A stretch of DNA of 64,000 nucleotides from JAGNXB01 sp964471595. Its GTDB lineage: Bacteria > Bacteroidota > Bacteroidia > Chitinophagales > Saprospiraceae. The stretch covers positions 27,266 to 91,265 of the forward strand of contig CAYYGN010000009.1 in the NCBI GenBank assembly GCA_964471595.1. Reading direction: 5' to 3'. Positions 1 to 8,866 of the stretch are shown piece after piece. How positions within the stretch are numbered: position 1 is the first letter of the stretch; each line of letters starts with the position of its first letter. Under the pieces are notes generated by a model, which was not told the DNA's origin, did no database searches, and saw only the letters and a program-made list of their open reading frames with translations. The translations under genes were made by a program, and so were the position numbers.

Positions 1-2538
1 GATATGTCCATGTGGGAATGCGACCTGGATAGCGACCCGCCCGTCCCCGATGTACCTCCGGAAGCGCTGATCCAGATGCAATGCCAGGATCCCCTGCCGC
101 CCGTTCCGGTCCTGACCTTTACAGATAATTGCGATCCTTCGCCCGGGTTCAGCGTGGACACGTTTACCGTGTTCCAGAATTGCGGGCGCGACATTGTGCG
201 CGTCTGGACAGTGATGGATGATTGTGGCAATACCGCCACCATTCAGCAGATCTTGGAGGTGCGGGACATGGATCCGCCTTACTTTCTGACATTGCCTTCT
301 GATACGGAACTTCCTTGCAACAGCAACGTCCTGGGAGAATTTTACCAGTGGTTGCAAACTTATGGCGGAGGCGCGGCCGCAGACCTCTGTGATCCGGACC
401 CTGTTTGGAGTTGGTCGTTTGATGCGGAGCCGGACGGCTCCTGTGGGGAAACCACGGTGACCTTCTATGTCACTGACGACTGCGGCTTTACCTCCGAGGC
501 CTCAGCCACCTTTTCGGTCGTGGACGCCACACCCCCGTTGCTCAGCGTTCCGGCTGCCGACAAAGAGGTTTTCTGTTTGACCCATCCCGGCGATTCCTTG
601 GCGGCTTGGCTCATGATGAATGGTGGCGCCATCGCGTCTGACCCCTGCCAACCGCTGACATGGTCCAACGATTTTAACGGCGACACACTGGATCCGGCCA
701 TTACCGTGATCTTTACCGCTTCGGATGGTTGCGGTCAGTCCGTCATGACCACCGCCACCTTTTTTCACATCACGTCGCCCGATACCCTGTTTGGGTTTGC
801 ACTGACCTGTGACCCTATGCAGGCAGGAATTGACACCGTTGTCGCCGGTATACCGGACTGTGAAACCATCACCATCACCACTACACAGTTGATGGCTTCG
901 GATACGACACGGATCGACCAAATGGTGTGCGACCCGGCCATGGCCGGACAAGACACGCTCCATCTTCAGAATCAGGCAGGTTGTGACAGTCTGGTCATCA
1001 CCCTACGTACCGCAGCGCCCCGGGACACCACCAGATTGACATCCATGACCTGTGACCCGACGGCGGCAGGCACAGACACCTTGTTTCTCCAGAACCAATC
1101 CGGGTGCGACAGTCTGGTGATCACCGAGATCCTCTTCAGCCCGCAGGTCGAATCCGTGGAGCAGATCGTAATTTGCGGCCCGGGGAATCCCTGGTCGGAC
1201 ACGCTGGTCGTGCCGGCCTCTCCGTGTGACAGTTTGCTGATCACGCATTATTCCTATCATCCGCCCGATTCCACTTTCCTTAACGCGACCACCTGTGACC
1301 CGGCTCAGGAGGGGGTTTTTGTGACTTCTTACCAGGGGCAATACGGCTGCGACAGCACGGTATTGACGACGGTTATCCTGTTGCCGTCCTCCACCACCCT
1401 TGTAGAAGGGGTGACCTGTGATCCGAGCCAGGAAGTCCATACAACGACGACGCTGACCAATCAGTATGGTTGTGACAGCGTTGTGTGGACCTCCATACTT
1501 TATATTGGCGTGGACACCACCTTTGTGTCCCGTTCCACTTGCGATTCGGCCCAGACCGGTGTGTTTGTCCATACCTACCCATTGCCGGGAACGCCTTGTG
1601 ATTCGGTAGTGCTGGAAACGGTAAGCTGGTCATCCCATGCCATGACATGGTTGCCTGTCCAGGTGTCCTGCGAAATGTCAGGTCCGGCAGCGGATACCTC
1701 CCGGCTGCAGACCGCTGCGGGCTGTGACAGCCTGGTGATCCGGCCATTCGTCTATACCCAGCTTGCCGGGACGCCTGTCATTGAAGACGAGCGATGTGCC
1801 GGATACGGAGACGGACAGATCTCCATGACGGCGATCAGCGGCGGCACACCCCCCTATGATTTCCGGGTGGAAGGAGGAGTCTGGCAGTCGGATTCCCTGT
1901 TGGGCGGGCTGGCCCCGGGCTCCTATACCGTGGAGGTCAGGGATGGGCAGGGTTGCACCCGAAGTTTTACCGCCCTGCTTGTGCAACCGGGAGAGACGCT
2001 GACTGTGGATGCCGGCCCGGATGTCGAAGCCGGAGAAGGGGAATTTGTTGACCTGGCGGCAACGGCTTTTCCTGCCGCGGCACAACTCCATTGGACGGCC
2101 ACCGATCCGTTGGGATGTCCTTCCTGCGCCATGACTACCCTGGGCCCCCTGACAGCTTCCCAGTGGGTGACGGTACAGGGATGGACGGCTTCGGGATGTA
2201 CCGTCAGCGATGACTTGCAAGTGATATTGAGGGCGGAGGATTTACCCCGGGTTTATATTCCCAACAGTTTTTCACCGGATGAGGACGGCATCAATGACGT
2301 ATTCTCCGTGTACGGTAATGCACAAGTGGTGGACGTCCGCAACCTGGCGATTTACGACCGCTGGGGCAATAACTTGTATGAGGAGCGCCACCTGCCCGTC
2401 AATGACCCGGGTGTTGGATGGGATGGCACCTTCCGGGGCCAGATTATGGATCCGGGCGTTTATGTCTATGTGGCGGAAGTCGAGCTGGCGGATGGAAGTA
2501 CGCGATTGTACAAAGGCGACGTGACTCTGGTCCGTTGA
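1..2538 (+). CDS. T9SS type B (gliding-associated C-terminal domain) secreted protein, 5'-truncated by the window edge
   Basis: The frame is open to base 1, so the true start lies outside the window; 845 codons are visible. The N-terminal part has HYR-like beta-sandwich modules, each with a D-x-C-G-N/F motif (for example around residue 75). Eight ~40-residue repeats with a TCDP...GCDSLVIT pattern follow (residues ~260-590). A SprB-like repeat comes next (residues ~600-660: GGTPPY, then GSYTVEVRDGQGC). The last ~95 residues are the CHU_C / gliding motility-associated C-terminal domain (PNSFSPDEDGINDVF, YDRWGN, WDGTF, GVYVYV). In Bacteroidota this domain directs type IX secretion and surface attachment. 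The protein is probably a large cell-surface adhesin; its ligand is unknown. It converges on the next gene with no gap between the two stop codons. Confidence 0.9.
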   Translation, partial: DMSMWECDLDSDPPVPDVPPEALIQMQCQDPLPPVPVLTFTDNCDPSPGFSVDTFTVFQNCGRDIVRVWTVMDDCGNTATIQQILEVRDMDPPYFLTLPSDTELPCNSNVLGEFYQWLQTYGGGAAADLCDPDPVWSWSFDAEPDGSCGETTVTFYVTDDCGFTSEASATFSVVDATPPLLSVPAADKEVFCLTHPGDSLAAWLMMNGGAIASDPCQPLTWSNDFNGDTLDPAITVIFTASDGCGQSVMTTATFFHITSPDTLFGFALTCDPMQAGIDTVVAGIPDCETITITTTQLMASDTTRIDQMVCDPAMAGQDTLHLQNQAGCDSLVITLRTAAPRDTTRLTSMTCDPTAAGTDTLFLQNQSGCDSLVITEILFSPQVESVEQIVICGPGNPWSDTLVVPASPCDSLLITHYSYHPPDSTFLNATTCDPAQEGVFVTSYQGQYGCDSTVLTTVILLPSSTTLVEGVTCDPSQEVHTTTTLTNQYGCDSVVWTSILYIGVDTTFVSRSTCDSAQTGVFVHTYPLPGTPCDSVVLETVSWSSHAMTWLPVQVSCEMSGPAADTSRLQTAAGCDSLVIRPFVYTQLAGTPVIEDERCAGYGDGQISMTAISGGTPPYDFRVEGGVWQSDSLLGGLAPGSYTVEVRDGQGCTRSFTALLVQPGETLTVDAGPDVEAGEGEFVDLAATAFPAAAQLHWTATDPLGCPSCAMTTLGPLTASQWVTVQGWTASGCTVSDDLQVILRAEDLPRVYIPNSFSPDEDGINDVFSVYGNAQVVDVRNLAIYDRWGNNLYEERHLPVNDPGVGWDGTFRGQIMDPGVYVYVAEVELADGSTRLYKGDVTLVR
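781..1770 (+). repeat. Eight tandem ~40-residue Cys-pair repeats inside the surface protein
   Basis: Each unit begins with a (T/V/M)TCDP-type motif and about 20 residues later carries (G/P)CDS(L/V)(V/L)(I/L/W)T. Unit spacing is ~38-42 residues. The units have diverged in DNA sequence, so this is an old protein repeat and not a recent DNA tandem array. The two cysteines per unit suggest one disulfide per repeat; this is an inference. Confidence 0.75.
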
Positions 2539-3105
2539 TTATGGGACTTGCTCCGCAGGTTTGGCCATCTGCCGGATGACCTCCAACCCCATGTGCCGCA
2601 GGAGGGTCTTGTTGCGCACCGGGATCTGCTCCGGGTGGGAGTAGTGGGCCAGCGCCCGGGTGATGCTTTCTTCCCGGATCAGGTGAAACATCGGATACGG
2701 CGACCGGTTGGTGTAATTGGCCGGGTCCTCCTCCGCGTGCCCTTCAAAACGGTATTCCGGATGAAAGCTCGCCACCTGAAAAATGCCTTCGTAACCCCGC
2801 TGGACCAGCAATGCCTCTGTCATATCAAGAAGGTCCAGATAATCGTCGAATGCGGCCGCCAACCCGGGCAGGATCAGCAGACTGGTTTCCCATTCCGGGT
2901 GGGTGTCGAGCATTTGGACCTCTTCAAGAAATGCCTCCAGGATTTCCGGTACGCTCTTGTCCGGCCAACAGACCCAACGGATTTTCTCCTCCCGGAAGGG
3001 TTGGGCGGCAAACGGGCACAAGGCCAGGCCGATCACCACCCGTTCCACCCAATCGCGCGTATGGCGAAGGCGGATTTCGGCATCGACAGGGTAGGAGCCA
3101 CTCAT
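2539..3105 (-). CDS. DUF1415 family protein
   Basis: This is a 188-residue protein of the DUF1415 family. Recognisable features are the N-terminal W-V-E-R-V-V-I-G-L-A-L-C-P-F-A stretch, E-T-S-L-L-I-L-P, F-Q-V-A-S-F-H-P-x-Y-x-F, and the N-R-S-P-Y-P-x-x-H-L-I-R-E motif near the C-terminus. The function is unknown; the conserved His, Cys and Arg residues hint at a small enzyme. I chose the ATG at 3105 because it overlaps the upstream sugar transferase stop in an ATGA, typical of translational coupling, and because family homology begins there. The longer frame upstream reads only antisense-like sequence. It is the last gene of the minus-strand operon that starts with the oxidoreductase. Confidence 0.85.
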   Translation of the reverse strand: MSGSYPVDAEIRLRHTRDWVERVVIGLALCPFAAQPFREEKIRWVCWPDKSVPEILEAFLEEVQMLDTHPEWETSLLILPGLAAAFDDYLDLLDMTEALLVQRGYEGIFQVASFHPEYRFEGHAEEDPANYTNRSPYPMFHLIREESITRALAHYSHPEQIPVRNKTLLRHMGLEVIRQMAKPAEQVP

Positions 3106-4526
3106 TTTCCTTTGCCCTGAAGCAGGACAAGCAGGGTATAAAAAAGGATTTTGAAGTCCAGGCCCAGGCTCATGTTCTCGATATACAAAATATCGAATTT
3201 CAATCGCTGCAACATTTCTTCCACACTGGAGGCATAGCCGTATTTGACCTGCCCCCAACTCGTTATCCCGGGGCGCACTTTCAGCAATTGCTTGTAATGC
3301 GGTGCCTTGTCGCTGATCTGCTCAATATAAAAACGCCGCTCCGGTCGCGGGCCCACGAGCGACATGTCACCGCGCAGCACGTTCCAGAATTGCGGCAATT
3401 CGTCGAGGCGCCATTTGCGCATGACGGCACCCCATCGTGTACACCGGTCATCACCTTCGCGGCTGAGCTGAGGCCCCTCCTCCTCGGCATCGACATACAT
3501 GGAGCGAAATTTGACAATCTGGAACGGACGCCCGTTAAGGCCGATACGCTCCTGGGAAAAAAAGACCGGCCCTTTGCTCGACAATTTGACGCGGATGGCG
3601 ATATATACCATCAGAGGGAGGAAGAGAAGCAGTCCCGCCAGGCTGACCACCAGATCCATCAGTCGTTTGATGAGCCTTTGCCAGCGCGGCATCAATTCCC
3701 GTTTGATCTCGATCAGGACCGCCCCGTAGACATGGGTCATTTTGACGGTGCCCAGGATGATGTCGTACATGTCGGGAATGATCCGGACGAGCAGGCGGTC
3801 ATCATAATCGAAGAGCAAATTGAGGATCTGGCTCAGCTTGTCGTGCTCCGACGTCTCAATGGCCACTATGGCTTCCTCGATGTGCTCTTCCTCGATGATC
3901 CGGGCCAGATCGGCCAATTTTCCCTTGCGGGGCAAAAAGGCTTCCAGCTCATTGGTGCTCTGTCCGTTGGTGTCAATGAATCCGACAAATTTGTAGCCCA
4001 GGCCTTTTTCCCGTCCGACAATCTCCTGGTAGAGATCCACAGCGTTTTGGTTGCCTCCGATGATCAAGGTGTTGAACGTGACCATCCCGGATTTCAATCG
4101 CCGGCTGGCCCGCGTCAGCAGAATCATTCGCACAGTGGCGAACAACACGAAATGGATGAAGAACAGGGAGAAGAAAGACCCGTAATAGGTGCGAAAATCC
4201 CGGACGATGTCATCGAGGACCAGCGTAAAAAAGAGAACCAGCGATCCGATAAGAACGAGAAAAAAGGTTCTCGTCAGGGTGGCGAGTCGCGACTTCCGGT
4301 ATATTTCCCGGTACTCGTCAAAAAGGGCAAAAAGCAGGATCCAGCCCGCAGGTACGATGAGGATGCCCAGAAACAAATTGGGATCCTCCCAGACTTCGAC
4401 GCTCCAGGACCGGGTCTCCGACCATTTTCGCCACATGAAGAAGGCGAGCCAGGCGGCCATGGCCGTCACAAAGTCCGCGGCGAAATAGGTAATCAGCGCG
4501 CGCCGGCGCAGCGGATTGCGGATCAT
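3102..4526 (-). CDS. Exopolysaccharide biosynthesis polyprenyl glycosylphosphotransferase (initiating sugar transferase)
   Basis: The 474-residue protein has three parts. The first is an N-terminal block of four membrane segments (residues ~10-140). The second is a Rossmann-like CoA-binding domain with a N-T-L-I-I-G-G-N motif. The third is the C-terminal bacterial sugar transferase domain starting at K-R-x-x-D-L, with the signatures FSQERIG, FKFRSM-like VKFRSM, RKWRLDELPQFWNVLRGDMS and VGPRPE. Enzymes of this family (WcaJ/WbaP type) transfer a sugar-1-phosphate to undecaprenyl phosphate in the inner membrane and start assembly of an exopolysaccharide or O-antigen repeat unit. The actual sugar cannot be read from the sequence. 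The start at 4526 overlaps the upstream lipoprotein stop (ATGA); an upstream ATG at 4556 in the same frame is less likely. Confidence 0.92.
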   Translation of the reverse strand: MIRNPLRRRALITYFAADFVTAMAAWLAFFMWRKWSETRSWSVEVWEDPNLFLGILIVPAGWILLFALFDEYREIYRKSRLATLTRTFFLVLIGSLVLFFTLVLDDIVRDFRTYYGSFFSLFFIHFVLFATVRMILLTRASRRLKSGMVTFNTLIIGGNQNAVDLYQEIVGREKGLGYKFVGFIDTNGQSTNELEAFLPRKGKLADLARIIEEEHIEEAIVAIETSEHDKLSQILNLLFDYDDRLLVRIIPDMYDIILGTVKMTHVYGAVLIEIKRELMPRWQRLIKRLMDLVVSLAGLLLFLPLMVYIAIRVKLSSKGPVFFSQERIGLNGRPFQIVKFRSMYVDAEEEGPQLSREGDDRCTRWGAVMRKWRLDELPQFWNVLRGDMSLVGPRPERRFYIEQISDKAPHYKQLLKVRPGITSWGQVKYGYASSVEEMLQRLKFDILYIENMSLGLDFKILFYTLLVLLQGKGK

Positions 4527-5374
4527 GAATGGATCAGTTTGACGTTGTCGATCCAAATCCGGGATTCCGTTTCACCGGTGGTGGGCAGGGCAGCATAAAT
4601 GGCAATACGGAGGTTGGTCAGTTGCGTCTGGTTGACGAGGTCGGTGAGGCTGATATAGACTTTGTTCCAGGTGTCGCGGGGATTGAGGCCCACCAGGTAT
4701 TGACGGACATTGGGGATGCCGGCGTCCTCCCCGATGATGCCTACCAGGAAAGGGGCATCATTGCGATAGTTGATTTCGAGATAAACAGGCGTACCGTTCC
4801 TGGGCAGATCCGCGATCACGTCCGTGGTTATTTCGGCCACTCGTTCCAGCGTATCGAGAAAAATCAGTCCTCCTTGTCCTTCAAATCCCTCGGCCACCGC
4901 TTCCAGCGGCCGCCCGTCGAGGGTCTGTTGGAACGCCTTGACGCCGCCTTCAAAATCCTCGACAAACCGGATCCGGGAAATGACGTCATACCGGAAGTCG
5001 GGCTGCAGTGAAATGGTGGAATCGGGAACGAGATCCACCGTTGTCCGGTACCGGGCGAGAAAGGGGTAGATGTCGGGCGAGGCCTTGATCCCGTTGGCGC
5101 GGATTCCCGGGAAAAAATCCAGGGTTACCGGACCGCTTTCGAGAATCGGGATCCGGCCGGGGATGGGAAAAGCGCCGAGGAAGGCGGACGGGGTGTACAC
5201 GTACACCTCGGTCAACTGGTGGTCGGTCGTGCCCTCTCCGGGCTGAACCGTGACCGTGTAACCGGTCACTTCCACCCAGGACGGGATTTCCTCCTCCTTG
5301 TCACAGGCCGGGAAAGAAATGACCAGGGCCACGCCGATGATCGCGCGGAGCAGTCGGGAAGGATGATCAGACAT
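4523..5374 (-). CDS. Predicted lipoprotein of the sugar-transferase operon
   Basis: This 283-residue protein has a short signal peptide ending in a lipobox (S-F-P-A-C at about residue 24), so it should be lipid-anchored. The mature part has beta-rich repeats with hydrophobic/Thr alternation and a C-terminal E-S-R-I-W-I-D-N-V-K motif typical of a carbohydrate-binding-like jelly roll; no catalytic motif is visible. It overlaps the oxidoreductase stop by 8 nt and the sugar transferase start by 4 nt, so it is translated as part of that set. A role in polysaccharide export or attachment is possible but only inferred from position. Confidence 0.85.
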   Translation of the reverse strand: MSDHPSRLLRAIIGVALVISFPACDKEEEIPSWVEVTGYTVTVQPGEGTTDHQLTEVYVYTPSAFLGAFPIPGRIPILESGPVTLDFFPGIRANGIKASPDIYPFLARYRTTVDLVPDSTISLQPDFRYDVISRIRFVEDFEGGVKAFQQTLDGRPLEAVAEGFEGQGGLIFLDTLERVAEITTDVIADLPRNGTPVYLEINYRNDAPFLVGIIGEDAGIPNVRQYLVGLNPRDTWNKVYISLTDLVNQTQLTNLRIAIYAALPTTGETESRIWIDNVKLIHS

Positions 5375-6341
5375 GTACCTGGTTTTGGTCCACGCGTTGG
5401 AGAATCATATAGGCTACCCGGAGCGCTTCGAGGCCGTCTTCCAGGGAAACGGGCGGAGGTTTTCCTTCCCGGATGGCCCGGGCGAACGATTCAAGTTCCA
5501 GCCGGATGGCGTTGACCGGTTCGAGTGAGGGGGCTTCCATGGTGATCCATTTGCGCCCTTTCGGAGTGTCCAGTTCAAAGGCCGGAGACCCATCGGCAGG
5601 CGCTTCGTGATTCAAACGCAAAAGGGAAGCTTGTCTTTCAAGGAAATCCAGAGAAATGTATGCATCGCGCTGAAACAGCCGCATTTTCCGCATTTGCTTG
5701 AGGGAAATCCGGCTGGCGGTCAGATTGGCGACACAGCCATTGGCGAAGGTGATCCGCGCATTGCAGATGTCGGGGGTGTCACTGACTACGGCCACGCCGT
5801 TGGCGGCGATATCCACCACGCGGGAAGGCACGATATGCAAAAGAATGTCCAGGTCGTGAATCATCAGATCAAGGACGACCGAAACATCCGTGCCCCGCGG
5901 ATTGAAGGGAGCCAGACGGTGCCCCTCGATAAACATAGGGTCCAGCGGTCGGTTGCCCAGGGCGAGAAAGGCGGGATTGAACCGCTCTACGTGTCCCACC
6001 TGCACTTGCAAGCCGGTGGCTTCGCGCAGCGCCATGAGCGATTCGGCTTCCTCCACCGTATGGGTGACGGGTTTTTCGATGAAAACATGGCGGCCTGCCT
6101 CCAGGGCTTTTCGGGCCAGCGCGTAATGGCTCACGGTCGGGGTCACAATATCCGCGATGTCACAAGCATCCAACAACTCCTCCGGATGGTCAAATGCCAC
6201 TGTATCGAAGGTCTGGGACGCGGCTTTGGCCTGGGCCGGATCGGGGTCATAGAACCCGGCCAGTTGGAGTTCACCCGATTCGCGAATGCATTTCAAATGG
6301 ATCTTGCCCAGGTGTCCGGCTCCAAAAACGCCATACCGCAT
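5367..6341 (-). CDS. Gfo/Idh/MocA family NAD(P)-dependent oxidoreductase
   Basis: The 324-residue protein has an N-terminal Rossmann nucleotide-binding motif (G-A-G-H-L-G-K-I-H, residues 7-15), the family E-K-P motif (residues 89-91), a V-G-H-V-E-R-F-N-P stretch (115-123) and the catalytic-region D-L-M-I-H-D-L-D (158-165). The V-E-R-F-N-P and I-H-D-L-D signatures resemble sugar-nucleotide dehydrogenases acting on UDP-GlcNAc derivatives. With the co-translated sugar transferase this suggests supply of an activated amino sugar, but the substrate is not proven. It is the first gene of a four-gene overlapping set; the 44 nt upstream separate it from the small membrane protein on the same strand. 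Confidence 0.9.
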   Translation of the reverse strand: MRYGVFGAGHLGKIHLKCIRESGELQLAGFYDPDPAQAKAASQTFDTVAFDHPEELLDACDIADIVTPTVSHYALARKALEAGRHVFIEKPVTHTVEEAESLMALREATGLQVQVGHVERFNPAFLALGNRPLDPMFIEGHRLAPFNPRGTDVSVVLDLMIHDLDILLHIVPSRVVDIAANGVAVVSDTPDICNARITFANGCVANLTASRISLKQMRKMRLFQRDAYISLDFLERQASLLRLNHEAPADGSPAFELDTPKGRKWITMEAPSLEPVNAIRLELESFARAIREGKPPPVSLEDGLEALRVAYMILQRVDQNQVHV

Positions 6342-6385
6342 ACCGTGTTTTTTTAGGAAGTTAAGACCTGCAAGCGGCTTGAGGA

Positions 6386-6703
6386 TCAGGAACGGGTGTA
6401 CATCAACAGGGCACCAAAGGCGGTGATCAAAGCCAGAAGGACGGAGGCCATCCGCATGGAATACCGGAGATGGCGCGCAAACAAATCAATCTCGCCGGAA
6501 GCAGCGGGATATCGCTCCTGGATCGCCATGCGCTTCTGCCGATCGAAGATCTCCAGGGCGCCAAACTGTACCCGCTGCTTCACCAGCGACCGGTAAACAC
6601 CCAACACCCTCACGCGGAAATAGAACTGCAGGAAAAGCATCGCCGCGAATAGTCCGATCACGGCAAACAAGAGCACCTGAACCATACGGTAAAAATAGGG
6701 CAT
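6386..6703 (-). CDS. Small membrane protein of unknown function (two transmembrane segments)
   Basis: A 105-residue protein with one hydrophobic helix at residues ~7-30, a basic/acidic soluble loop containing E-I-F-D-R-Q-K-R, and a second helix near the C-terminus (residues ~85-102). I do not recognise a named family. It starts 22 nt after the prfC stop on the same strand and is probably co-transcribed with prfC. An internal ATG at 6685 is an alternative start. Confidence 0.75.
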   Translation of the reverse strand: MPYFYRMVQVLLFAVIGLFAAMLFLQFYFRVRVLGVYRSLVKQRVQFGALEIFDRQKRMAIQERYPAASGEIDLFARHLRYSMRMASVLLALITAFGALLMYTRS

Positions 6704-6725
6704 TTCAGAGGAATACCCCTTTCCC

Positions 6726-8306
6726 CTACTCTTCGCTCATCATCCGGAACAGGATCTCCGGGTGATTGTCCTGGGCCATTTTCAGCATCCAGGGCGATTC
6801 GGCCAGAAATACCAACTGGCCCTCGGTATCCCGCGCAAGATCCCGGCTGCGCCGTTGGGTGAATGCCTCCAGAGCCTTCTTGTCCGGACAACTGACCCAA
6901 CAGGCTTTGTGCAGGTTGACCGGTTCATAGCTCACCTTCGCCCCGTATTCGTGCTCCAGTCGGTACTGGATGACATCGAGCTGAAGATGACCCACCACGC
7001 CAATGATTTTGCGGCCATCCATCACCCGCGTAAACAGCTGGGCCACCCCTTCATCCATCAATTGGTCCAATCCCTTCACGAAAGGCTTGGCCTTCATGGG
7101 GTCGTCATTGTTGACCAGCCGGAAAATCTCGGGGCTGAAACTCGGCATCCCTTTGAAGTGGAGGTCCTCCCCCGACGTGAGGGCATCGCCGATCTTGAAA
7201 TTGCCGCTGTCGTACAAGCCGACCACATCACCGGGAAAGGCCTGGTCCACGATTTCTTTTTTGGAGGCCATGAACGAGGTGGGATTGGAAAAGCGAAGAT
7301 CCCGGTTGAGGCGTACATGGTGGTATGGCGTGTTGCGTTCGAAAATGCCGGAGCACACCCGCAAAAAGGCAATCCGGTCGCGATGCCTGGGGTCGATATT
7401 GGCGTGAATCTTGAACACAAACCCGCTGAAAGAAGCTTCGGATGGCTGGACCACGCGCTCCTCGGTAACCCGGGGAAGCGGGGAGGGGGCAATCTCCACA
7501 AAACAGTCGAGCAGTTCGCGGACGCCGAAATTGTTGACTGCAGACCCGAAAAAAACAGGACTGATCTCGCCTTTCAGATAGGCATCCCGGGAAAAGGCGG
7601 GATACACCGTCTCCAGGATCTCCGATTCATCTCTCAGTTCCGTGGCCAGCGTTTGGCCGATATGACCTTCCAGGGCGGGGTCGGACAAATCGCGAAAGGC
7701 GACCACATCTTCGGTCTGCTTGCTGTGCGGACGAAACAGCACCAGGTTTTTTTCATAGAGGCTGTAAACCCCTTTGAAGCGCTGACCCATTCCCGCCGGC
7801 CAGGAAAGCGGTGTGACTTTGAGGCCGAGTTTGGCCTCGATTTCGTCCAACAAGTCAAAAGCGTCCTTCCCCTCCCGGTCCAATTTGTTGATGAACACAA
7901 TTATGGGAGTATGACGCATGCGGCATACTTCCACGAGCCGTTCCGTCTGTTCTTCCACGCCTTTGGCGACGTCGATGACGACGATCACACTGTCCACCGC
8001 GGTCAGGGTGCGATAGGTGTCTTCGGCAAAATCCTTGTGGCCGGGCGTGTCGAGGATGTTGATCTTCAGATCGCGGTAATCAAAAGCCATCACGGACGTG
8101 GCCACGGAGATGCCCCGCTGCTTTTCAATCTCCATGAAGTCCGAAGTGGTCGTCTTCCGGATTTTGTTGGACTTGACCGCACCGGCCACCTGAATGGCGC
8201 CGCCGAAAAGCAGGAGCTTTTCAGTCAGCGTGGTCTTTCCCGCATCGGGGTGACTGATAATGGCGAACGTACGCCGGATGGCGATCTCTTTTTCCAGAAG
8301 GGACAT
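6726..8306 (-). CDS. prfC: Peptide chain release factor 3
   Basis: This 526-residue translational GTPase recycles release factors 1 and 2 from the ribosome after termination. The G1 motif H-P-D-A-G-K-T, the G-I-S-V switch region, the D-T-P-G-H motif and N-K-L-D are all present in order in the first ~150 residues, followed by the domain II/III layout of RF3. The length matches the family. The ATG at 8306 gives the usual short N-terminus; a TTG at 8318 in frame is less likely. A TACCTTTG promoter box ends only 9 nt before this ATG, so the transcript has a very short leader or none. Confidence 0.96.
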   Translation of the reverse strand: MSLLEKEIAIRRTFAIISHPDAGKTTLTEKLLLFGGAIQVAGAVKSNKIRKTTTSDFMEIEKQRGISVATSVMAFDYRDLKINILDTPGHKDFAEDTYRTLTAVDSVIVVIDVAKGVEEQTERLVEVCRMRHTPIIVFINKLDREGKDAFDLLDEIEAKLGLKVTPLSWPAGMGQRFKGVYSLYEKNLVLFRPHSKQTEDVVAFRDLSDPALEGHIGQTLATELRDESEILETVYPAFSRDAYLKGEISPVFFGSAVNNFGVRELLDCFVEIAPSPLPRVTEERVVQPSEASFSGFVFKIHANIDPRHRDRIAFLRVCSGIFERNTPYHHVRLNRDLRFSNPTSFMASKKEIVDQAFPGDVVGLYDSGNFKIGDALTSGEDLHFKGMPSFSPEIFRLVNNDDPMKAKPFVKGLDQLMDEGVAQLFTRVMDGRKIIGVVGHLQLDVIQYRLEHEYGAKVSYEPVNLHKACWVSCPDKKALEAFTQRRSRDLARDTEGQLVFLAESPWMLKMAQDNHPEILFRMMSEE

Positions 8307-8315
8307 AAGCGGGCG

Positions 8316-8323
8316 CAAAGGTA
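8316..8323 (-). promoter_or_regulatory. -7 promoter element TACCTTTG for prfC
   Basis: Exact match on the minus strand to the Bacteroidota -7 consensus TAnnTTTG, 9 nt upstream of the prfC ATG. The position implies a leaderless or nearly leaderless mRNA. Confidence 0.6.
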
Positions 8324-8377
8324 ATCATCGCGTCCATCCCTGCGGGATGCATTCGCTGGTCGCCGCGTTGGCAGGCT

Positions 8378-8794
8378 TCAACAAAAGCGGGCGAAGGCGG
8401 CCATCAGGTTGTCGGCGATCATCGAGGCCGGCCTCCCCTCGATCTGATGGCGCTCCAGGAAATGCACCAGCTCGCCGTCTTTGAAAAGGGCAATGGCCGG
8501 GCTGGAAGGCGGGTAGGGGAGAAAATATTCCCGGGCTTTTTCGGTGGCTTCGCGATCCACTCCGGCGAATACCGTCGCCAGGTGATCGGGACGGTTTTCC
8601 GACCGGTGCAGGGCGAGCTTGACCCCGGGGCGCGCGTTGGCAGCGGCACATCCGCAGACCGAATTGACCATGACCAAAACCGTCCCGTGAGGTTCCTGGA
8701 GTAGGGCATCCACCTCCTCCGGCGTCGTCAGCGACGAGAAGCCGAAATCAGTGAGGTCTTTGGTCATGGGAGCGGTCAATTCTATGGGATACAT
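8378..8794 (-). CDS. BrxA/BrxB family bacilliredoxin
   Basis: This 138-residue thioredoxin-fold protein carries the family motif N-S-V-C-G-C-A-A (about residues 46-53), the C-G-C active site of bacilliredoxins (YphP/YqiW type). These proteins remove bacillithiol from S-bacillithiolated cytoplasmic proteins. Further family marks are R-P-G-V after the active site, V-F-A-G-V-D-x-E and P-Y-P-P-S-S-P-A-I-A-L-F-K-D-G. The start M-Y-P at 8794 fits the typical length of ~140 residues; the long upstream extension of the frame is antisense noise. It is divergent from the CX4CH lipoprotein. With bshB1 at 33.9 kb it supports bacillithiol as the low-molecular-weight thiol of this organism. Confidence 0.92.
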   Translation of the reverse strand: MYPIELTAPMTKDLTDFGFSSLTTPEEVDALLQEPHGTVLVMVNSVCGCAAANARPGVKLALHRSENRPDHLATVFAGVDREATEKAREYFLPYPPSSPAIALFKDGELVHFLERHQIEGRPASMIADNLMAAFARFC

Positions 8795-8866
8795 GGCCCT
8801 GTGTTTTGTTCGTGAATGATTGTGTCCTCCCCTAAACAAGATCGCGGGACTTTTGTTCGCATTCTC

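Noticed and set aside
2811..4598. 595-codon plus-strand open frame
   Set aside because: It lies antisense to the sugar transferase and DUF1415 genes, which have clear family motifs. Its Gln/His/Arg-rich composition is typical of antisense reading in GC-rich DNA.
6762..8324. 520-codon plus-strand open frame
   Set aside because: Antisense to prfC, whose GTPase motifs are unambiguous.
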